Positions 16,602-24,417 of a stretch of DNA of 39,417 nt are shown piece by piece. Position 1 is the first letter of the stretch, and each line of letters opens with the position of its first letter. The stretch is from Bacteriovoracaceae bacterium UBA4096. GTDB taxonomy: Bacteria; Bdellovibrionota; Bacteriovoracia; Bacteriovoracales; Bacteriovoracaceae. Where the stretch lies: positions 1 to 39,417 of the forward strand of contig DFXY01000011.1 of NCBI GenBank assembly GCA_002381945.1, given 5' to 3'. Position numbers and translations under genes: made by a program. The notes beneath the pieces were generated by a model. The model was not told where the DNA came from. It ran no database searches and saw nothing but the letters and a program-made list of their open reading frames with translations.

Positions 16602-17673
16602 AGACTTCATCATAATTGATGAATTTTTGGGAAGCACCCAGAGAGAGGAAGTAATCTTCGGCCAGCTTCATACAATCTTTCAGATCCTGGGAACCAAAGA
16701 TCTGAGACCGAAAGGCCGCCGCATGAGGAAAACCTGCCGCAAACCACACCACTAGTTTTCGGAGCTGAACCAGAACAGTCCTTTCTTCTTTAAAAGTTTC
16801 CGTACAATAATGATGAAGGCGTTCCACCACTTCCCAATAATCACTTCCCAAAAAGACAGAACGTTTTTGAGAGGCGTATTCAGGATCAAGTGATTCCAAG
16901 AAAATAAAAGGATTTCGGAGGGCCCCACGGGCAATCATCAAAGCATCACATCCGGTTCGTTGAAGTCGTGATGAAACACCATAAGGATGGTGAAGGTCAC
17001 CGTTACCAATTAAGGGTAATTTTTTATCTTCATTCAAAGACTCAATAAAGTCCCAGTTCGCAAAACCCGTGTACTGCTGAGTCCGGGTTCGGCCATGAAT
17101 GGCGACCCATTCAATGCCCGAGTTATGGGCGATATTCATGATCTCTTTGGCGTTCAGAGAATTTGCGTCCCACCCCGTGCGAATCTTAATAGATAATGGG
17201 GTTTTCATCTTCGAGCGCATTTTCTCAAATAGAGGTGCGAGCTTTTCAACTTCTTTCATCATGGCCGAGCCGCCACCTTTACTTACAACTTTTGTAACCG
17301 GACAGCCCATGTTGATATCTAAAAACTTTGGTCCGTAACTTTCCGCCACTTCAGCTGCGCGGGCCATGGATTCAGCATCCTCACCAAAGAGTTGAATGCC
17401 GACATTTTTCTCCCTCGGGTGAATTTTTAGCATCTCAAGTGTCCGCTCATTTCCGTAATTTATCCCATGACAGGAAATGAGTTCAGAAACCGTCCCACCC
17501 GCACCTAAATCTTCCATCAAGACCCGGTAAGGGATATTACAAATTCCGGCCATGGGGGCCAAAAGGAGCTTGGAAGAAAAATCAATCTGTCCCAACTTAA
17601 CAGGGGAGGCATGAGAGCGGAAGCTCTCGATCTTCTGAGAAAGTTCGGGACTAAAAGGGCGTGGATGATTCAT
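16579..17673 (-). CDS. dus: tRNA-dihydrouridine synthase (DusB-like)
   Basis: 364 residues from MNHPRPFSPE; a 42-codon upstream extension has no family support and crosses the divergent promoter region. FMN-binding TIM-barrel signatures are LLLAPMAGICNIPYR (37-50), GIQLFGEDAE, DINMGCPVTKV with catalytic C124, SIKIRTGWD, AIHGRTR, IGNGDL, and ALMIARGALRNPF, followed by a helical C-terminal domain. It reduces specific uridines in the tRNA D-loop using FMN and NADPH. The order and spacing of motifs are closest to DusB-type enzymes. No Shine-Dalgarno is visible before the chosen ATG. Confidence 0.9.
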   Translation of the reverse strand: MNHPRPFSPELSQKIESFRSHASPVKLGQIDFSSKLLLAPMAGICNIPYRVLMEDLGAGGTVSELISCHGINYGNERTLEMLKIHPREKNVGIQLFGEDAESMARAAEVAESYGPKFLDINMGCPVTKVVSKGGGSAMMKEVEKLAPLFEKMRSKMKTPLSIKIRTGWDANSLNAKEIMNIAHNSGIEWVAIHGRTRTQQYTGFANWDFIESLNEDKKLPLIGNGDLHHPYGVSSRLQRTGCDALMIARGALRNPFIFLESLDPEYASQKRSVFLGSDYWEVVERLHHYCTETFKEERTVLVQLRKLVVWFAAGFPHAAAFRSQIFGSQDLKDCMKLAEDYFLSLGASQKFINYDEVFMSSGHG

Positions 17674-17705
17674 AGCAAGGTCAGTTGTATAGGGAGCTTT
17701 AGTAG

Positions 17706-17735
17706 TTGTAAATATGGAGTCATCACTACTAAAAT
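17706..17735 (+). promoter_or_regulatory. Promoter of the HAD-ffh operon, probably leaderless
   Basis: TTGTAA (17706-17711), 18-nt spacer, TAAAAT (17730-17735). The ATG at 17744 begins 9 nt after the -10, about where transcription should start, and it has no Shine-Dalgarno. The combination indicates a leaderless transcript. Confidence 0.5.
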
Positions 17736-17743
17736 CTTTTCTT

Positions 17744-18214
17744 ATGAAACACATCATTTTTGACTGCGATGGTACCCTGATTGATACCAGTGGCCCCAAA
17801 TTTCAGCTCTTTCCCGGAATTTCTGAACTCGTTCAGGAACTCGCCCCCCATTGTTTACTCTACGTCTGGACTGCCCGAGGAAGATCGTCAACACTGCGCA
17901 TTTTAGAGGAGTTAGGGATTTATTCCTTTTTTGATAGTTTTTCCACGGTGGATGATTCAATTCCTAAACCCCATATAGCGGGTTTAATTGATCTGGTCGG
18001 GAAAGCACCCAAAGAATCCATCTGTATCATTGGAGATAGCTCCAATGACATGCTTGGAGCAAAGAATTTTGGTGTCCTCGCTATTGGTGCAATGTGGAAT
18101 AAAGACTCTCGTTTTGAATACTTGAAAGAAAGTGGGGCCGATTTCCTAGTGTCTCATCCTTCTGAATGTAGTAAACTCATCGAGCTTAATCTTAAGGGAG
18201 AGACCCATGTTTGA
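17744..18214 (+). CDS. HAD-family phosphatase (phosphoglycolate-phosphatase-like)
   Basis: 156 residues from the ATG at 17744. All four HAD motifs are present: D7-C-D9-G-T-L (nucleophile and acid), T in YVWTARG, K in DDSIPKPHIAGL, and GDSSNDMLGAK with the metal-binding Asp. The cap insert is tiny, so it is a small C0/C1-type enzyme; the family dephosphorylates small phosphometabolites and the substrate cannot be told. It overlaps ffh by 8 nt, so it is likely co-transcribed with it from the promoter just upstream. An alternative ATG at 17714 has no better ribosome binding site. Confidence 0.85.
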   Translation: MKHIIFDCDGTLIDTSGPKFQLFPGISELVQELAPHCLLYVWTARGRSSTLRILEELGIYSFFDSFSTVDDSIPKPHIAGLIDLVGKAPKESICIIGDSSNDMLGAKNFGVLAIGAMWNKDSRFEYLKESGADFLVSHPSECSKLIELNLKGETHV

Positions 18215-19652
18215 TAATCTAAGTGAAAAATTTTCGGACGCGTTCAGATCGCTTCGTGGAAAAAATAAAATCAGTGAAGAGAATATTGAAGAAACCTTGA
18301 AAGGTGTGAAAACCGCACTTCTAGAGGCCGATGTTAACTTCAAGGTCGTCAAAGAGTTCGTTGAAAAAGTAAAAACTGAGGCGATGGGAGAGAAAGTTCT
18401 CCGTGGTGTTGAGCCAGGCCAGCAGTTTGTAAAAATCATGCACGATGAGCTCGCCCGACTGATGGGTGGCGAAAACTCGGAACTCAATTTAAAGCGCCCA
18501 CCGGTCATGCCGATTCTGATTGTGGGTCTCAATGGTGCTGGTAAAACAACTTTCGCCGGGAAGCTTGCTCTTTATCTGCGAAATAAAAACAAAAAAGACG
18601 TTTATCTTATCCCGGCCGATAACTTCCGTCCGGCAGCTAAAGATCAGCTCATTACTCACGCTAAAAATTTAGGCGTCGATTATTTTGATTCTGATTTATC
18701 CATGAAGCCGGTGGACATTGTCCGTGCGGGTCTTGAACAAGCAAAAAAACTGCATAAAGAAATCGCTATTATCGATACGGCCGGACGATTGCAGGTAGAT
18801 GAAGAACTCATGAGTCAGCTCGTGGATGTTCGTAAATCCCTGGATAATCCGGAAGTTCTAATGGTGGCCGACGCCATGACCGGGCAGGAAGCGGTAAACG
18901 TTTCCAAAGTCTTCCATGAAAAAGTTGGGCTGACTGGAATTGTGCTCTCAAAAATGGACTCAGATGCCCGAGGTGGTGCTGCTCTTTCCATTCGTTATGT
19001 AACGGGTGTGCCAATCAAGTTCATCTCGGTTGGTGAAAAGATGAAGGATCTGGATGCCTTCCATCCGGATCGTCTGGCCAAGCGTATTCTTGATATGGGT
19101 GATGTGCTTTCCTTAGTTGAAAAAGCTGAAGAGGCGATCAACCAAGACGATGCTATGGGCATGATGGCCAACCTTGAAAAAGGCAAATTCACTATCAATG
19201 ATTTTGTTAAACAAATGGAAACCATTAATCGACTGGGTTCTTTTGGCTCCATTCTAAAAATGATTCCAGGTATGGGGAGTGCCCTTCGTCAGATGGGGGA
19301 CCTTTCTCCGGCCGAAAATGAAATGAAGAAAATGCGGGTCCTGATCAATTCCATGACCAAAAAAGAGCGTGAGGATGTGGATTTAATCGACGCTTCTCGC
19401 AGAAAACGCATCGCTGCCGGGGCCGGTCGTACGGTTCAGGATGTGAACCAATTCATCGAGCGCTTCGGACAGATGCGTCAAATGATGGTGGGTATGATGG
19501 GCATGATGAAAGGCGGCGGTTTGCCAAATATTCCTGGAATGGGGCCAGTCAAGGGCTTTAGGCAGGCCTCTCAGAGTCAAAACCAGAAAATGCTGGGGCA
19601 GGAACCGAAGAAGACTGATAAGAAGGGCCAATTCGGTAAGAAGTATTTCTAA
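18207..19652 (+). CDS. ffh: Signal recognition particle protein Ffh (SRP54)
   Basis: 481 residues with the full N-G-M layout. The NG GTPase has GLNGAGKTTFAGKLA (G1), PADNFRPAAKDQL, IIDTAGRL (G3), and SKMDSDARGGAALS (G4 region; SKMD where most have TKMD or TKLD). The methionine-rich M domain has LKMIPGMGSALRQMG and the RNA-binding SRRKRIAAGAGRTVQDVNQF. The tail is Met/Gly/Lys-rich. It delivers ribosome-nascent chains to FtsY at the membrane. The start ATG overlaps the HAD gene's stop region, with AAGGGAGA 6-7 nt upstream. The 4.5S RNA gene is not in this window. Confidence 0.98.
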   Translation: MFDNLSEKFSDAFRSLRGKNKISEENIEETLKGVKTALLEADVNFKVVKEFVEKVKTEAMGEKVLRGVEPGQQFVKIMHDELARLMGGENSELNLKRPPVMPILIVGLNGAGKTTFAGKLALYLRNKNKKDVYLIPADNFRPAAKDQLITHAKNLGVDYFDSDLSMKPVDIVRAGLEQAKKLHKEIAIIDTAGRLQVDEELMSQLVDVRKSLDNPEVLMVADAMTGQEAVNVSKVFHEKVGLTGIVLSKMDSDARGGAALSIRYVTGVPIKFISVGEKMKDLDAFHPDRLAKRILDMGDVLSLVEKAEEAINQDDAMGMMANLEKGKFTINDFVKQMETINRLGSFGSILKMIPGMGSALRQMGDLSPAENEMKKMRVLINSMTKKEREDVDLIDASRRKRIAAGAGRTVQDVNQFIERFGQMRQMMVGMMGMMKGGGLPNIPGMGPVKGFRQASQSQNQKMLGQEPKKTDKKGQFGKKYF

Positions 19653-19660
19653 GTACTTCC

Positions 19661-19683
19661 GGGCAAAGCTTTTGACTTTGCCC
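19661..19683 (+). terminator. Hairpin after ffh
   Basis: GGGCAAAG, 7-nt loop, CTTTGCCC: a perfect 8-bp stem 9 nt after the ffh stop codon. Only TTAGC follows, so it is a weak terminator at best. It overlaps the -35 of the rpsP promoter. Confidence 0.5.
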
Positions 19684-19700
19684 TTAGCATGATCTATAAA
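19672..19700 (+). promoter_or_regulatory. Promoter of the rpsP-khpA-rimM-trmD operon
   Basis: TTGACT (19672-19677), exactly 17 nt, TATAAA (19695-19700), close to the sigma-70 consensus at both boxes. The expected start near 19707 leaves about a 34-nt leader with AGGAG ahead of the rpsP ATG at 19741. Confidence 0.75.
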
Positions 19701-19740
19701 ATTTAAAAAATTTGTCTGCGAATCTATAGGAGATTTCCAA

Positions 19741-19983
19741 ATGGTAAAAATTAGAATGGCCCGTGGTGGTCGCAAAAACCGTCCTGTTTACACGATCGTT
19801 GCTATTAATTCACGTAGCCCTCGTGATGGCCAATTCCTTGAAAAATTAGGTCAATACGATCCAAAAGCTACAGAAGTTCTTAAGACTGTTAATGTTGAAG
19901 GCATAAAGACTTGGATTGGCAAGGGTGCTCAACTTTCTGACACTGTAAGATCTTTGCTTAAAAACAACAATATTAAGTTATAA
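19741..19983 (+). CDS. rpsP: 30S ribosomal protein S16
   Basis: 80 residues, the usual length. MVKIRMARGGRKNRPVYTIVAINSRSPRDGQFLEKLGQYDP is the conserved N-terminal half of bS16. AGGAG is well placed before the ATG. It is the first gene of the widely conserved rpsP-khpA-rimM-trmD group, with its own strong promoter inside the 88-nt gap after ffh. Confidence 0.98.
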   Translation: MVKIRMARGGRKNRPVYTIVAINSRSPRDGQFLEKLGQYDPKATEVLKTVNVEGIKTWIGKGAQLSDTVRSLLKNNNIKL

Positions 19984-19992
19984 TGTTGTTAA

Positions 19993-20011
19993 CCCCGTGC
20001 TCATAACGGGG
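19993..20011 (+). promoter_or_regulatory. Hairpin between rpsP and khpA
   Basis: CCCCGT, 7-nt loop, ACGGGG. It lies 9 nt after the rpsP stop and 24 nt before the khpA ATG, with no T-run. It could protect the 3' end of the rpsP mRNA or modulate readthrough. Confidence 0.4.
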
Positions 20012-20034
20012 GGTAAACCTTTCAAGTAGGTACT

Positions 20035-20277
20035 ATGAGCAGCGAATTAAAGACCCTGATCGAGTTCGTTTCTAAAGCACTTGTGGATATGCCCGATCGA
20101 GTTGAAGTAAACGAGATTGAAGGCGAGCAGACCACAGTTATTGAGCTGAAGGTAGATAAGTCTGACCTCGGTAAAGTAATTGGTAAACAAGGTCGAACTG
20201 CAAGAGCTCTCAGAACCATCCTTAATGCGGCCTCAACCAAATTAAGAAAAAGATCGGTTCTCGAAATCATCGAGTAA
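20035..20277 (+). CDS. khpA: KH-domain RNA-binding protein KhpA (YlqC family)
   Basis: 80 residues: a single type II KH domain with the GxxG loop as VIGKQGRTARALRTIL. Location between rpsP and rimM is the hallmark of KhpA/YlqC genes. In Gram-positives the protein binds many RNAs as a dimer or with KhpB and affects cell size and division; a general RNA-chaperone role is presumed here. A strong hairpin with a U-rich 3' side follows its stop. Confidence 0.93.
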   Translation: MSSELKTLIEFVSKALVDMPDRVEVNEIEGEQTTVIELKVDKSDLGKVIGKQGRTARALRTILNAASTKLRKRSVLEIIE

Positions 20278-20305
20278 TTCGTTTTTTTTACTTCAAATTC
20301 TTGTG

Positions 20306-20340
20306 ACCCCGACTATGGCCTTTTCGGCTTTAGTTGGGGT
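20306..20340 (+). terminator. Attenuator-like hairpin between khpA and rimM
   Basis: ACCCCGACTA (20306-20315) pairs with TAGTTGGGGT (20331-20340), 10 pairs with one G-U, and an inner GCC/GGC can also pair. A U-rich tract TTATTTATTTT follows and then the rimM ATG at 20352 directly. It looks like a partial terminator controlling how much rimM-trmD is made relative to rpsP and khpA. Confidence 0.55.
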
Positions 20341-20351
20341 TTATTTATTTT

Positions 20352-20888
20352 ATGAATAAAGACGAACTCATTAAACTGGCCTTTGTTGCACACCCTCATG
20401 GAATCAAGGGGGAAGCGGAACTGCGCCTGATCAATCCTAACCCCGATGAATCGATTTTAGATGATGATATGAAGGTGTGGTTATACCCATCATCACCCAA
20501 GTCTAAAATTAAACCTGAAGGTGAAGAATGGAATATTCAGAAGCTGCGCTTTGGAAATAAGGTCATCTGTCAATTTGAAGGAATCAAAGACCGCACTCAT
20601 CTTGAGACGCTGATCCCCTTTGAAATTTATCTGAAGAGGGAAGCTTTTCCGGAACCGGAAGGTGACCAGGTTTACCTGGTTGATCTGATTGGAATGGATG
20701 TGGTGAATGAAGAGGACGCGCCCGTAGGAAAAATTGAAAGTTTTTCTGATAATGGTATGCAGTACCTTTTGGACATTGTGCTTTCAAATGGGGAAAAGCT
20801 GACTCTACCGTATGTGGATGCTTTTTTTCCTGAAATCGATTTAGAAAATAGAAAAATCACGGTCATCATGCCGGAGTATACGGAGTGA
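20352..20888 (+). CDS. rimM: Ribosome maturation factor RimM
   Basis: 178 residues from the ATG at 20352. The N-terminal domain has KLAFVAHPHGIKGEAELRLINP, the PRC-barrel half has VYLVDLIGMDVVNEEDAPVGKI, and the end is LPYVDAFFPEIDLENRKITVIMPEY. It assists 30S head assembly and binds S19. There is no Shine-Dalgarno: the ATG follows a U-rich tract behind a terminator-like hairpin, so translation may depend on the upstream gene or be inefficient. The stop overlaps the trmD GTG start. Confidence 0.95.
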   Translation: MNKDELIKLAFVAHPHGIKGEAELRLINPNPDESILDDDMKVWLYPSSPKSKIKPEGEEWNIQKLRFGNKVICQFEGIKDRTHLETLIPFEIYLKREAFPEPEGDQVYLVDLIGMDVVNEEDAPVGKIESFSDNGMQYLLDIVLSNGEKLTLPYVDAFFPEIDLENRKITVIMPEYTE

Positions 20889-21619
20889 ATAAAAAAATCT
20901 GGATACTCACACTCTTTCCAGAATATTTTAAACCCCTCCTTGAATGTGGCATCTCTGGGCAGGCCTTCCGGGGCGAGCGCAGTGAATCTGTAAAATTTGA
21001 AATAAACTTCGTTAATATCCGCGATTACTCCACCACCAAATACCGTAGTGTCGATGATTCTCCTTTCGGAGGAGGTCCTGGCATGGTGATGAGGGCCGAC
21101 ATTCTTCGGGATGCTCTGATTAAAGGTGTAGTGGACGCCGGTGCTTATAATGGTTTGGATAAACTCCATGTGATTTATACTTCTCCTCGTGGGAGAGTTT
21201 GGAATAACAAAGTCGCCCGGGAATTTGGAACGGAAGTTCTGTCTCATCCGGAAAAAGATATTGTTTTTATCTGCGGCCGTTATGAAGGAGTGGATGAGCG
21301 CTTTCTTCTTAAATACGTGAATGAGTTTTATTCTGTCGGGGACTTTGTTTTAACTGGTGGGGAACTAGCGGTCATGACTATGCTGGATTCGGCGGTTCGA
21401 TTTGTTCCGGGAATTTTGGGTAATAAATTATCTTCTGAATATGATTCATTTGAAGACGGCATGATTGAGTATCCTCAGTACACTAAGCCTCAGGAGTTTG
21501 AAGGCATGCCTGTGCCAGAAGTTCTGTTAAGCGGTCATCATAAAAAAATTGAAGAATGGCAAAAAGAGCAGAAAAAGCTCATGACTCAAAAACTGCGGCC
21601 GGATTTACTCCCTAAATAA
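20885..21619 (+). CDS. trmD: tRNA (guanine-N1-)-methyltransferase TrmD
   Basis: 244 residues, GTG start overlapping the rimM stop. SPOUT-family trefoil-knot signatures are RDYSTTKYRSVDDSPFGGGPGMVM, YTSPRGRVWNNK, FICGRYEGVDERFL and YSVGDFVLTGGELAVM; the C-terminal helical region ends in LLSGHHKKIEEWQKEQ. It makes m1G37 in tRNAs, which prevents frameshifting. Last gene of the operon. The men operon converges on it after 41 nt with no obvious intrinsic terminator. Confidence 0.98.
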   Translation: MNKKIWILTLFPEYFKPLLECGISGQAFRGERSESVKFEINFVNIRDYSTTKYRSVDDSPFGGGPGMVMRADILRDALIKGVVDAGAYNGLDKLHVIYTSPRGRVWNNKVAREFGTEVLSHPEKDIVFICGRYEGVDERFLLKYVNEFYSVGDFVLTGGELAVMTMLDSAVRFVPGILGNKLSSEYDSFEDGMIEYPQYTKPQEFEGMPVPEVLLSGHHKKIEEWQKEQKKLMTQKLRPDLLPK

Positions 21620-21660
21620 TTGCTGCACTATTGCTTTCAACGTCGGCACCGGAAAAAAAC

Positions 21661-22743
21661 TTAGATCTTTTTTAATTTGCCTAAGGCCGTTCGTTCAAAA
21701 TTTGAAACGATTCGGACCTCATCGATTTTTACCGGATGAATTAGTGACGAGATCTCTCTGGAGAAGCATTCTGCCTCGGGCAGAGTGAGAAGCAGAAGTT
21801 TTTTGCCCTTGCGCTCATCATCTTCCAATAAAAATTCCATCTTCCCGAAAGCTGTTTTTTCTACCAAAAAAGAACCCAGAGTGTTTTTTAATTGGTTCAT
21901 ATTTACCAGGTGGCCCGCTATTTTAAATTCATCACCCAGGCGACCTAAATGCTGAAGGGTCTTGCCTGAAATCAGCGCTCGATCTGAAGTGCGATAAAAA
22001 CCGGCTTCATCACATAACTCACTTTTAGGAGTGACTATCATCTGATCGTTTAATAACTCAAACTGCAAAGTGAAAAGGGCGGGGCCTTTGACTAAGAGTC
22101 TTTGATCCCCATCGGTCTTAACCTCGTGAATCGGCATAATGGAAAGTTCATCGGATTCAGGTTTCGTCGCCGAGGCCAGTTGAGAGCAAACTTCACTCAT
22201 GCCAAAGGTGCGGATCACGGGCCAGCCTAATCTTAAGGCCTCACTCTTTAACTTTGAACTTAGAAGATCTCCACCCACGACAATGTATTTTAAATTTGCC
22301 GGCGCTTTAATGCCGCGTTTTACTAAGTCATATAATTGAGTGGGAACGATAGTGGTAATAGAAGCGTCTTCAATTTTTTTTACCCATTCCAAAGGTTCCC
22401 AATGTCGGGCATCCAGGAGTTTGTTCCCAAGTAGATGGGCCCGGGCCACTACCGATAGACCACCGATGTGATACACCGGTAGAGAAAGGGCCCAGAAATC
22501 ACAGGCCGTTAAATGGAAATGTTCATTAACTGCTTTGGCATTAGTAAATAAGGCCTCACTGGAAATGGCGTAACCTTTCAAGTGCCCCCCCGTGGTGCCG
22601 GAAGAAAAGAGAATAAAGTGATTCTTTAAGGAATGGGGTTTTAGGCCTTCCAGCATTTTAGGAACCAAATTCTGGTACTGAGGATGGCAAATAACCTGAG
22701 GATCTGCCTGGTTAAAATCTATATCGAGCATAAGAGTTTCCAT
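21661..22743 (-). CDS. menE: o-Succinylbenzoate-CoA ligase, N-terminally short
   Basis: 360 residues of the adenylate-forming (ANL) family. The P-loop FSSGTTGGHLKG is at about 46-57, RTFGMSEVCSQLA is the aromatic/T-E motif, YRTSDRA contains the conserved Asp, and HLGRLGDEFKIAGHLVNM is the hinge region. A C-terminal Lys lies in ALGKLKK. In typical MenE the P-loop comes near residue 150, so roughly the first 100 residues are missing; there is no open coding space for them because the gene overlaps menC. It activates OSB to OSB-CoA. The position at the end of the men operon fixes the name. A start at 22731 is also possible. Confidence 0.9.
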   Translation of the reverse strand: METLMLDIDFNQADPQVICHPQYQNLVPKMLEGLKPHSLKNHFILFSSGTTGGHLKGYAISSEALFTNAKAVNEHFHLTACDFWALSLPVYHIGGLSVVARAHLLGNKLLDARHWEPLEWVKKIEDASITTIVPTQLYDLVKRGIKAPANLKYIVVGGDLLSSKLKSEALRLGWPVIRTFGMSEVCSQLASATKPESDELSIMPIHEVKTDGDQRLLVKGPALFTLQFELLNDQMIVTPKSELCDEAGFYRTSDRALISGKTLQHLGRLGDEFKIAGHLVNMNQLKNTLGSFLVEKTAFGKMEFLLEDDERKGKKLLLLTLPEAECFSREISSLIHPVKIDEVRIVSNFERTALGKLKKI

Positions 22744-23567
22744 TTAAGATCTGATACTTCCCGATAGAGCTTCTGAACTTTTTGGGTATTGGCAATAAAA
22801 CCATCCTGATAATTCCCATCAAAAAAGTTTTTTTCTTCCTGGTAGTAACCGGGGGTATGAATCCCATGCTCAAATGTGAGATCTCCCGTTTCTATCGCTT
22901 CACAATAAGCGTGCCAGCGTCCCAGGTCATGGCCTAAGTAAGAGCTGTAAATGATCTTCGCTTCAGTTTCTGGTTTAAACTCACAGTTGGCCTTATAGAT
23001 TGCAAAGTCAAAAGGAGTGCCATTAATGAAATCTTTAGCACTCTTAAGAATGAGTCCACTCCAGTCCTTATCCATCAAAGGATCTTCCATGTAATGAATC
23101 TGAGACAGAAATTTCTCAGGGATATCTTTTACAAAATATTCATATTCGCCGCGGTTAAATAAAGCATTGGCATCAAGCCTGATAAACTTTCCTTGCTCCA
23201 GAGGAATCATGAAAGTCCGGTCTTCTTTATGGAGCAATTTGTATTTAATGGTGTTGGCAATTAGAGGATCAATTCCAGTCCAGAGCTGGTGATTGAAAAA
23301 CTTTTTTGGTTTTAACCAGTAAAGAAGATGATCCCGCAGTAGAAAATCAAAAATCTTTTTATCGTAAACTTCATTCTGAAATTTAAACTCATCCAGAAAC
23401 TGATCACAACCTCGGTCATTAAAAGCGATATGAGGAAAATAATCGGCAAAAGTTGTTTTATTTCCCAGAACACCTTTCAACAGCACACCGCTTTTTGAGT
23501 CCATAGAACTCAAACGATTGGCCCTTTTCAGGGGAGTCAGTCGATAAGGGCTATAAAAGACTTTCAT
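22719..23567 (-). CDS. menC: o-Succinylbenzoate synthase, divergent (enolase superfamily)
   Basis: 282 residues. The sequence is divergent, but several MenC marks are in order: GVLLKGVLG...FADYFPH near the N-terminus, KFIRLDANALF (metal-binding Asp), YMEDPLMDKDW (Glu-Asp ligand), AIYKANCEF (catalytic Lys), and SSYLGHDLGRWHAYCEA near the end. It dehydrates SHCHC to o-succinylbenzoate. It overlaps menA at one end by 17 nt and menE at the other by 25 nt. It is shorter than the 320 or so residues common in the family. Confidence 0.85.
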   Translation of the reverse strand: MKVFYSPYRLTPLKRANRLSSMDSKSGVLLKGVLGNKTTFADYFPHIAFNDRGCDQFLDEFKFQNEVYDKKIFDFLLRDHLLYWLKPKKFFNHQLWTGIDPLIANTIKYKLLHKEDRTFMIPLEQGKFIRLDANALFNRGEYEYFVKDIPEKFLSQIHYMEDPLMDKDWSGLILKSAKDFINGTPFDFAIYKANCEFKPETEAKIIYSSYLGHDLGRWHAYCEAIETGDLTFEHGIHTPGYYQEEKNFFDGNYQDGFIANTQKVQKLYREVSDLKWKLLCSI

Positions 23568-24417
23568 AGATAAAGGCGAAGCTCAGTAAGATTGAGAAGA
23601 TAATCAGATGGATACCTGAAAACTTCAAACCTTCATTGAGCATGGCCCCTTTATTCTTAAAGGTAATATTTGTGAGTTTTACCGCTGGAAGGATTGCCAG
23701 GAAAACCCAACCGATCATGCTTAAGTCTTTAAAGTAATAGAGAAGTAAATAAGGAGTAAAGATAGTTGCGAGGATCAGGTACTGATAAGACCTCACGCTA
23801 AATCTGGTGGCCAGGGTTCTTTTACCAACTTCTAAATCTGTTTCCCGATCCCGTAAATTATTTATACCAATGAAGGTGGTGGCCAGAAGTCCGAAGATTG
23901 AGGCGAGAATAAATGAACCCAGGTTAAGCTCTAGGGAAAATAAATAATAGGAGCCCATGACAGAGAAGAGCCCAAAGAAGAGGAAAACAAAAAGCTCACC
24001 CAAACCGCGATAGGCCAGAGACACTTTCCCACCAGTATAACCATATGTGAGATAAAGAGAAACAAGACCCAATATCAAAAAGGGCACTCCTCCCCGGATG
24101 ATGAGAGGGATGCCACATAAAGCGGCCAGCGAAACACAGATGATCGCCCATCTCTTCACTGTTTTAATATCAACTAAACCCGCGGCCGAAACCCGAGTCG
24201 GACCGACGCGTTTTTTGTCGGCCCCTTTTTCATGGTCAATCACATCATTAAAAAAGTTTGTGGCAATCTGGATAAAGAGCGCTCCCAGGACTGCCAGCAT
24301 CAAATAAAGTGTGGCCCCAGATCTGGCGGTAGATAAGAAATAAGCGTAGGCCACCATCGGAGGGATCACTCCGGCCAGAAGTGTTTTCGGGCGAGCTGCC
24401 AGAATGAAATTTTTCAT
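23551..24417 (-). CDS. menA: 1,4-Dihydroxy-2-naphthoate polyprenyltransferase
   Basis: 288 residues of the UbiA superfamily with about eight hydrophobic segments. The two Asp-rich motifs are NFFNDVIDHEKGADKKRVGP (around 55-74) and NNLRDRETDLEVGKRTLA (around 187-204). RPKTLLAGVIPP at the N-terminus is typical of MenA. It attaches the isoprenoid tail to DHNA in the inner membrane. It overlaps both neighbours in the men operon. Confidence 0.96.
   Translation of the reverse strand: MKNFILAARPKTLLAGVIPPMVAYAYFLSTARSGATLYLMLAVLGALFIQIATNFFNDVIDHEKGADKKRVGPTRVSAAGLVDIKTVKRWAIICVSLAALCGIPLIIRGGVPFLILGLVSLYLTYGYTGGKVSLAYRGLGELFVFLFFGLFSVMGSYYLFSLELNLGSFILASIFGLLATTFIGINNLRDRETDLEVGKRTLATRFSVRSYQYLILATIFTPYLLLYYFKDLSMIGWVFLAILPAVKLTNITFKNKGAMLNEGLKFSGIHLIIFSILLSFAFIYESLL

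Noticed and set aside
19708..19720. GTCTGCGAA ahead of rpsP as a fragment of the repeat end
   Set aside because: Only about 8-9 bases resemble the element's right end, and no other element blocks are nearby.
20672..21247. 191-codon reverse ORF across rimM/trmD
   Set aside because: Shadow of two unmistakable conserved genes.
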